Shown here: positions 56,903-64,000 of the stretch, one piece after another
How positions within the stretch are numbered: the stretch's first letter is position 1
How the letters are laid out: every line of letters begins with the position of its first letter
Assembly (NCBI GenBank): GCA_034509735.1
Contig: JACGWO010000010.1
Span: 14,769,193 to 14,833,192 of the forward strand
Source: Sesamum alatum
Lineage: Eukaryota > Streptophyta > Magnoliopsida > Lamiales > Pedaliaceae
Reading direction: 5' to 3'
Length of the DNA: 64,000 bases
Notes under the pieces: generated by a model
Databases searched by the model: none
Seen by the model: only the letters and a program-made list of their open reading frames with translations
Told to the model about the DNA's origin: nothing
Made by a program: the position numbers and the translations under genes

Positions 56903-58841
56903 TGATTAGCCGAATGTAACCTATGTCTGAACAATTTCAGAGTTTTAATAAACTGTGATGAATAAAAAAGTGATATTCATCTGGCTTATACTTTGTCTGT
57001 GTTCACTTAACTATTTTATTATAACTGTTCACTACACAAACAAAGCCCACAGGCTGAAATCATATTTGGGAAAATTGGAACTGTGCATTGGATGGTAGGT
57101 TCATGAAATCAGTTTCGCCGAATTGATTTGAAATTCTCCCAAGTCGAGGAATCTCGAGAAAGGGTATCGAAAATCCACTGGCGACTTGCACTAAGCAACT
57201 GTTGTCGTGTTTCATCGATAAGTGACGGGGCTCGTCCATGCAATGTTAGTGGGTCAGCTAGCTAGGTGCCAGTTGACTGAGGTGACTCGCGGGAACCGTC
57301 TTACGGAGGACCTTGAGTAGGGTCAGTTAGGTATGACTTGTGTTCCCGGTTCCAACAGTACATGTTGATCCTTGGACTTGAGGGATTACTGAGATCACCT
57401 GCACACCGTACATGTATCTTAGGTATGGTGAGAGATTACCAAGTCGTAGTTACTGAGTAATCATAAGCCCTATCTAGTGCAATCAAGATGTGCAGCGTGA
57501 CAGTAGATTCCAACAGAGGATCTATCTCCTGTCACAGCACTGACAGTAGCATCTCACTATACTTTGAGACTCGTCCCTTATGAATCTGGGGCCACAATAA
57601 CTGAACAGACGGGTGGAATCCCGGTGACGTTTAGTAAACACGAGGCAAGACTTGGGTCTAAGATGGGTACCTACGTTTCCGTGCCCTAGACCCTAAGTTG
57701 TGAGACTATAGATGGAAGGATAAATGTACTATAGAGCCTAAATGTTCACACCACGAATATTCACCTAGTCTCTAGTGACATGGACCGTTGCTAGACGGCC
57801 ACCCATGGTAATGGACGGATTCCTGTCATAGGATGATTGGAAATTCGACCAAGTCTAGCTGAAGGTGAACCTAAAGAGTCACACACAATCCGCACACATA
57901 AAGTATATAATTTAGAATTAGATTTGGAGAGGAAGGACAATTAAATTGAATTTAATCGGTTCTCTTTTTCTTGGGATGTTGATTCCTTTAAATTAGATTA
58001 AAAGGATTTAACTAAATTAATAAATTGGATTTATTGGCATTAATTACATGGGCTTAAAATAAATATTATTATTTATTTTATTTATTTATGGCCCCATGGA
58101 TTATTTAAATAGGATTTAAATATTCCAAAATAAATAGATGGTTGAGATTAAAAGGAGAGATGGATGGCTAGGATTGGTTTGACCAATTCAAGACCTAGTT
58201 TGACTAAGACTTTGACTAGGTCAAAATCCTAGTCAAAATAAAGTTCTAAAGTTGGAGTTTGAAGAGGAATAGGATTCCTCCTCTATAAATACTCCTATGG
58301 TTTCACTTTAGACATGATGATGAAAAATTCAACACACACACACACACACCCCTCTCTCCTTGCTCGTCCACCCCCTTTTCCCAAGAAAGTTATTTTGGTT
58401 CTTTTGTTTATACAATTGAACCTAAGGAGGATTGATCATATTAATTCATAACGTTTGGTCGATCCATTCTCTCTAAATTATATAAACTTGATTTTTCACT
58501 AGCACGGGGATCAAGATACGTGGGCAGATTGCGTGTACGATTTAGAGGGTCTCAATTCGAGATCTTGGTGCAAAATGGGGAACAACGCAAGTAGCATTTT
58601 GAAGACAAAATGACAACCGGCTAGGTTTCTACGTTTTGTTATTTTTCGATTACTACAACCCTATGGCCTGCATGATTTTCATGTTCCTTATTTTAGTCAT
58701 GAGATACACCGAATGCCTGGGAGGTTCAAGGGAACACCCCTTGAACGTGTAGTTTTAATTCTTGTTTAAGCATGTTTTAAGTTTTGTAATTATGTTTTAT
58801 ACCGCGCTTCCACATTCGCGCTCCTCCCGGGACGATCCACA
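56903..58841 (+). mobile_element. Solo LTR B, about 1.9 kb
   Basis: Begins TGATTAGCCGAATGTAACC and ends GGGACGATCCACA. Shares ordered blocks with solo LTR A (38800-40830, opposite strand). TATA box at 58284-58291 and (CA)n at 58331-58349. It separates RNase H from integrase. No clear duplication. Confidence 0.72.
58284..58291 (+). promoter_or_regulatory. TATA box of solo LTR B
   Basis: TATAAATA in CCTCTATAAATACTCC, in the position expected for an LTR promoter. Confidence 0.5.
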
Positions 58842-59871
58842 TGCCTATCAAAGGCTTTCACTGACGACCGGTGGTATGACCCAATTCTTACATATCGGTA
58901 TGTGTGTTTTCTTATCAGTCATCAAGAGGGTTGAAGCAAGCTTGGCCAATGCATCAGCTTGTTTATTATCCTTTTTCGGCAGGCGCTCAAGTTCTACATC
59001 TCCTAGTCATTCCATCAGCCTTCTTGCATAGTCATGGTATGGAAGCAACTCAGGCTTTTTGACTTCATAGAGACCGAGGAGATGATTGATCACTAACTGA
59101 GAGTCTCCATATACTTTGAGGTGTCATTGCTTTATGTCAACTACCATTTTCAATCCATGGATTAAAGCTTGGTATTCCGCCATATTATTTGAACAGTTCT
59201 GGGTTAAAGTGAAGGAATAAAGCAGGGCTTCCCCTTCAGATGTGACAAAGACAACCTCAGCCCCAATTCCTTCTCTATGGGCAGCTCCATCAAAGTACAT
59301 TTTCCAGGGGGGGCGTAACTTCAATCAGAAGGACATATTCGTCAGGCAAGTCATTAGACAATTCCCACTCGGCAGGCATGGGGTGATCGACTAGAAAGTC
59401 TGCTAAACTTATCCTTTCACGGCCTTTTGAGGAATGTATGTGATTGAAAGTAAAACTTTTTTAAGAACGTATGTGTTGCAGCTGAAGATACCATCTTGCG
59501 GGTCTATCAGACAACACTGGCTTTGCCATAACATATTTCAGAGGATTTGCTTTTGAGACCAGATTGCCACTGTGTGATTGAAAGTAATGCTTCAACTTCT
59601 GGATTGCGAAGATGAGTGCCAAACATAGCTTTTCGATGGGTGAATAATTGAGCTCGTTTGGTGTCATCGTTCTGTTTAAATAGTATAAAGCATTCTCATT
59701 CCCCTTATTATTTTTCTGGGCGAGTAAGATTCCCACGGAGCGCTCTTGAGCAGTGACATATAGAATTAAGGGGCGTCCGGGAACGGGTGCAACCAACACC
59801 TGAGGCTTCATCAAGTAGGATTTTATGCTTCTGAATGTTTTATCACAAGCCTCATCCCATTCGAAGGACAT
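58842..59871 (-). pseudogene. Tat RNase H (two domains)
   Basis: The RT-linked RNase H (59871-59461) shows FEWDEACDKTF, PLILYVTAQERSVGILLAQK and YYLNRTMTPNELNYSPIEKL. The second, archaeal-type RNase H starts near 59324: MYFDGAAHREGIGAEVVFV (Asp), NCSNNMAEYQALIHGLKM (Glu), then after a stop VYGDSQLVINHLLG and QADALAKLAS (Asp residues). Two RNase H domains are a known feature of the Tat lineage. Frame breaks between them. Confidence 0.88.
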
Positions 59872-60690
59872 ATCTTTCTTTATTAGGCGACTGAATGGTT
59901 GACAACGGCCTGCTAGATTTGAAATGAATCTTCAAAGACACGCGAGCTTTCCTTGCAAACTCTTTAGCTCATGGATGTTTCGAGGTTCCGACATTCTTAA
60001 AATAGCATCGATCTTGGCTTGCTCAATTTCTATACCCCGTTGGTGGACGATGGACCCAAGAAACTTTCTGAATGTCACCCCGAACGCACATTTGGAGGGA
60101 TTCATCCTTAGCTGCTATCTCCTCAAACGCTCGAAGACCTTCCTTAAGTCGTGAAGATGATTCCCTCGTTTCTTTGACTTCACTACCAGGTCATCAACAT
60201 AGCATTCTACATTTTGGTGGAGCATATCGTCGAAGATCTTTTGCATTGCTCTTTGATATGTAGCATCGGCATTCTTTAATCTAAAAGGCATGACCTTGTA
60301 GCAATATATGCCTTTAGGAGCGCGAAATGTCGTCAATTCTTCGTCTTCCAGCGCCATACGTATTTGATTATATCCAGATGACCCATCCATGAAAGATAAG
60401 GCTTCATGACCCATAGTAGCGTCTATCATTAATTCAGCAATGGGTAATGGGAAGTCATCCTTGGGGCATGCGTGATTCAAGTCTCTGAAGCCGACGCATA
60501 CTCGAATTTCCCCATTCTTCTTTCTCATAGGGACGATACTGGAAATCCACGTTGGGTACTTGACTTATCGGATGAAACCGAATTTGATGAGCTTTTTTAC
60601 TTCACCTTCAATCAGCGGGATTAGCTCAGGTCGGAATCTTCGTTGGGCTTGTTTGACGGGACGAGCCCCTTTCTTCACCGACAGGTGGTG
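59872..60690 (-). pseudogene. Tat reverse transcriptase
   Basis: From 60690: LSVKKGARPVKQAQRRFRPE and VKYPTWISSIVPM, then the frame open at 60115-60528: KKNGEIRVCVGFRDLNHACP (Gly where Asp is usual), SFMDGSSGYNQIRM (first catalytic Asp), KVMPFRLKNADATYQRAMQK and NVECYVDDLVVKSK (intact catalytic YVDD). The thumb region to 59872 is recognisable in another frame. Confidence 0.92.
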
Positions 60691-62125
60691 CACAGCTAAT
60701 TTTGGGTCTAGCCCAGGCATTTCTTAATAGAACCATGAAAACACATCTTTATACTCATAAAATAGCACGACATAAGCCTCATCTTCTTCCGGGGTTAAAC
60801 AGGCGCTTTTGTAAATTGGTCGCAGATCTTCGACATCACCTAAATTCACTTCTTTCAACTCATCAATGGTAGTTTTAACGCCTTACTCAAGTTCTAGAGG
60901 AGCGTCTTCAGCATCTTCTTCTTCAACCTCCTCATTTTCAATTAAGGTGATGTGATGAGCTTGGGCGATATCTTCTTCAGCACTGTTGTTAATATAATTC
61001 GATGATGATATGCTTTTTTTGTTATCCTCGTCATCAAGTTGAACTTGTGTGAAGACCATTATTTGTGCTTTAACCTTCAAAACTCTGCCACGTGATATGT
61101 CTAAAGTTGTGTGGCGTCTCATTCTGGAAGGAATCAAACTTCTGAACTTTTGTGTATATGAGGACATGGTGTCTTCCGTTGGTTGCGCAGCTACCTTGGA
61201 TACGCCTTCCTTTTGATACCCCGTCCTTCTACGTAGACCGAGTCTATTAAAGACAGATTGATTGTTGGTCTTTCTATGCATCATTCTTTTACGTGGGCCA
61301 AGTTTATTGGAGACAGACTCTCGTGGATTTTCTTCCCTTTGGTCGTTTTCTGTTGAAGAAAAACTGATATAGTTGTTGTTGGCCTTTTTTATGGCGATGC
61401 GGATAGACTTAGGAGGGGTAAAAGCCAAGACCCACACGAGAATCTGGGATTGAATGCCCCTTTTCCTTCAACATGACTTGTGTGGCGTTGAGTCCGTGGA
61501 GCTTCTTATTAGTGACTTCATAAGGAAGTTTTTCAAGAGCTAGCCTTTCTTTTGGATTATACCCGACTTTAACAAGCAGCTTGAAGGCTTTAGGATCATA
61601 TCCTTCTCCATCTATGGACAATGTCTCATGTTCCTTTTCATCTTCTTAGGTTGAGGGAACAAATCCTTCGAGTGCCGGCTTCGATGGTTGCTTTATGTTG
61701 ATCTGAGTTAATGGTAGAGTCAAGCTCTTTGAAAATTCAGCCTCAATGATGAGTAGCTCATTTCTCCTCATGCTTTGATCGTCATGTGACTTTGATTTTT
61801 CTGAGGGTGAAATCTCTTTTCCTCTTTTGGCAGTTTCGATATAGTACTTGGCGTCGGCAAAGTGCGGCTCAGCTTCCGTAAAAGGTTTAGTATCACCGAG
61901 TACCCTTTTCACTATACCATTGCGGCAATATTTGAAACACTAATGCCATGTTGAGGGAACTACAGAATTTTCGTGCAACCAAGGGCGGCCAAGAAGTATG
62001 TTGTAAGAAGTTTTGGCGTCTATAACATGAAACAGTGCGGTCGACGCTATTTGTCCATCAACAATTCCATCCTTATAATGCCAACAGCCCTCTGTCCTCC
62101 TTGATTGAAGCCTTAAATCATGAGG
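60691..62125 (-). pseudogene. Tat pol spacer between protease and RT
   Basis: Open pieces 61646-61912, 61409-61621 and 60883-61437 with VSNKLGPRKRMMHRK and SVFNRLGLRRRTG repeats (NRLG/NKLG units), then an acidic stretch ending DAPLELE. This variable region is common in Tat elements; no catalytic role is known to me. Confidence 0.75.
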
Positions 62126-62230
62126 CTACTGTTTGCGAGCTCGTCCATTGGAATCCCCAAGTCTTTCAAGGTTCGTAGGGGTAAGATATTGACTGCTAAG
62201 CCTCCATCGATCAATATTTTTGTTCACCTT
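62040..62230 (-). pseudogene. Tat aspartic protease
   Basis: ILIDGGLAVNILPLRTLKDL (about 62221-62162) carries the active-site Asp-Gly-Gly, with Leu where the next residue is usually Ser. Frameshifts before (about 62230) and after (stop near 62118). Confidence 0.8.
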
Positions 62231-64000
62231 TTGTTCACGTGCGTATCCAGCGACGAACAAGATGCGTTTATGAAGCTTTGATCTAAGAAGCAAATCTTTG
62301 TCGATGAGGGTAATGGTGGATATGCATTCATCAGTATTAGAGGAATCTTCCTTTTCAGACAGCGTGTCCTCATTGATCACAGTATTGTTCTCATGTGTGG
62401 CATTGCAGGAGGCTTCACTGTCAAATGACCCACACTTAACCAAGGTCACATTTGCTGTTGCGGTATCTTCTTCAAGAGAGATTTTACCTTGGCGAGCTAA
62501 CTGCATAACCTTGTCTTTGAACACAAAGCAATCTTCTATTAAATGCCCAACCAAACGATGATATTTGTAGTATTTTGGGTCATCAGTTCGTTCGGCTTCT
62601 TCAGGTCACTTTGCTTCGGGTAGTCGATGAGTTTAGCCTCTAACAAGTAATCAAATATGTCGGGGACATCAGAAGCAATGAAAGGATATTACTTTGCTTG
62701 CATTTCTTTCAAAGTTAATTTTCTTTGCGATCTCTCGTAAGGAGCGTTTTGCTTTAGGGTAATGTTGTCTTTTGTTGCGCTCCTAAGCTTGAGTGGCGCT
62801 ACATTCACTGCCATCGATTCCTTTCTTGGAGGTTTCGAAAAAGGTTTGCCCCCTTTCTTTATTTCTTGCCTTTCCTTGGTTCTGAGGTGTTCTTGGACAG
62901 GTGGTCCTTCTACTCCACTTGCTGACATACTTAACTCCGTGTCATGTGCTTGAGTGGCCAAATCTTCGAATGATCCTAGTAGGATTCCTTGAAGAATATA
63001 CCGAAGACCTTAATGCTTCCCTTGAATGCACATCTCAATGGTGGAAGCTTCAGATAATCGATTTTTGCAGTTGAGGCTCAGATTCCTCCACCTATTGATA
63101 TAATCAATAACTGGCTTATCCTTCTACTGGCGGGAATGTGTAAGCTCAATCATGCTAACGGTCCGCCCAGTGCTATAGAATCGATTGAGAAACTCTTGCT
63201 CTAGATGTTCCCATCCATCAATTGAACCGGCCTCCAAATCAGCATACCAATCAAATACATTGTCTTTCAGTGATCGGACAAACTATTTGACTAGGCTATC
63301 CCCGTATGTTCCAGCATTGTTGCACGTTTCGACGAAGTAGGCGACGTGCTGCTTAGGATTGGCTTTGCCGTCAAACTGTTGGAACTTTGGTGGTTGGTAG
63401 CCCATCGGCATCTTCAAGCTATCAATCCTTGGAGTGTAGGGCTTGGAGTAGGTAAAGGATGAGCTTGCGTTTCCCTCAATCTTGCTCCTGATGGTTCCTT
63501 CAATGAATTCTTTTAGTTGGTCCACCAGAATCAACCCATGAGATGAGACTTGAAGATCTTTTGCAGGCTTATCCTTCCCGGTATTAATTCTCCTTTGTGG
63601 ATATTTCTACTTCGTCATGAGCCTCGACTTGTTTTCCCCGAATATGGCTTCTCTCAACATTATCCGGCTTGTTGATTAACCTAGCGATTTGGGCATCTTG
63701 CTCTTGGACATGCTTGGTGAGTCCCTCAATAGCTCTTGTTAGGCTTGCAACTTGCTCTTCTAAAGTTGTGGCATTCGTCACCACGACTGGGGCCACATTC
63801 ATTGTGAAGGAGTAGCTAGACTCGGAGCGAGGAGAGGACGGAGGAGACTTATCTTCGTCATCTTCGCTTGCGTGGATAGGGACGAAGGCGTCCTTCTGAG
63901 CAGACTCAATGGGATGAGTCATCTAGGAAGTTTCTTTAGGTTTCTTTGACATGCTTCTCGTACTAACACCGAGGCTCTTGGTACTTGAACTTGAAGACTT
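62231..64000 (-). pseudogene. Tat gag (5' end outside window)
   Basis: The first in-window part (64000-63923) is Ser/Lys-rich and ends in TAG directly before ATG at 63922. Then 63922-63584 with a coiled coil (LEEQVASLTRAIEGLTKHVQ); 63534-63283 with GYQPPKFQQFDGKANPKQHV; WYADLEAGSIDGWEHLEQEF and FLNRFYSTGRTVSMIELTHS in the next frame; 62961-62689 with KLTLKEMQAK; then YYKYHRLVGHLIEDC, a zinc-knuckle-like motif with its first Cys changed to Tyr, and FVFKDKVMQLARQGKISLEE. Multiple frame breaks. Confidence 0.88.

Larger units (their letters stand above)
55554..64000 (-). mobile_element. Second Tat-type gypsy element, gag-pol region (continues beyond window)
   Basis: Minus strand. From the window edge down: gag, protease, spacer domain, RT, RNase H, (solo LTR insertion), integrase, stop at 55554-55556. 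With the PMD ORF, polypurine tract and LTR it spans at least 46.7-64 kb. Confidence 0.9.

Overview
This is nuclear DNA of a flowering plant, most likely a eudicot, and almost all of it is transposable-element debris. The evidence is AT-rich sequence, plant-type Ty3/gypsy (Tat and Athila lineages) and Ty1/copia elements, plant hAT, Mutator-like and CACTA ends, and many small inverted-repeat elements. I see no intact host gene, no rRNA or tRNA gene and no CRISPR. Every retroelement or transposase reading frame is broken by stops or frameshifts.

Layout. 1-4681 (+): 3' end of a Tat-type gypsy element (integrase end, spacer, intron-containing antisense ORF, polypurine tract, LTR). 6200-8440: Athila remnant that jumps from protease to integrase end. 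9910-11568: 1.66 kb fold-back with a near-perfect 9-bp target duplication, nested inside an older small element. 12583-13628: non-autonomous hAT with a perfect 8-bp duplication, inserted into a coding-like stretch. 13876-16073: three small inverted-repeat elements around a tandem array. 18348-21050: copia element with both LTRs, collapsed by deletion from protease to RNase H. 23.3-26.3 kb: two tandem-repeat blocks, then a CACTA-type end at 27230.

27.2-42.4 kb is one copia element on the minus strand, split by a Mutator-like element (29212-30508, perfect 9-bp duplication), a hAT (31250-35361, itself holding a small element), a terminal-inverted-repeat insertion carrying an exon-like ORF (36231-37484), and a 2-kb solo LTR with other LTR pieces (38.3-41.0 kb). 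43326-44061 is a 736-bp palindrome with about 95% identical arms.

46.7-64.0 kb is a second Tat-type gypsy element on the minus strand: gag, protease, RT, RNase H and integrase (64.0-55.55 kb), a sense-opposed plant-mobile-domain ORF with an intron (49.4-52.15 kb), polypurine tract and 3' LTR start at 47558. It is split by a hAT (52313-55266) and a solo LTR (56903-58841) related to the one at 38.8 kb. Both Tat elements carry a different protein-coding ORF antisense to the element between pol and the 3' LTR. That antisense gene, and the two long fold-backs, are the most interesting biology here.
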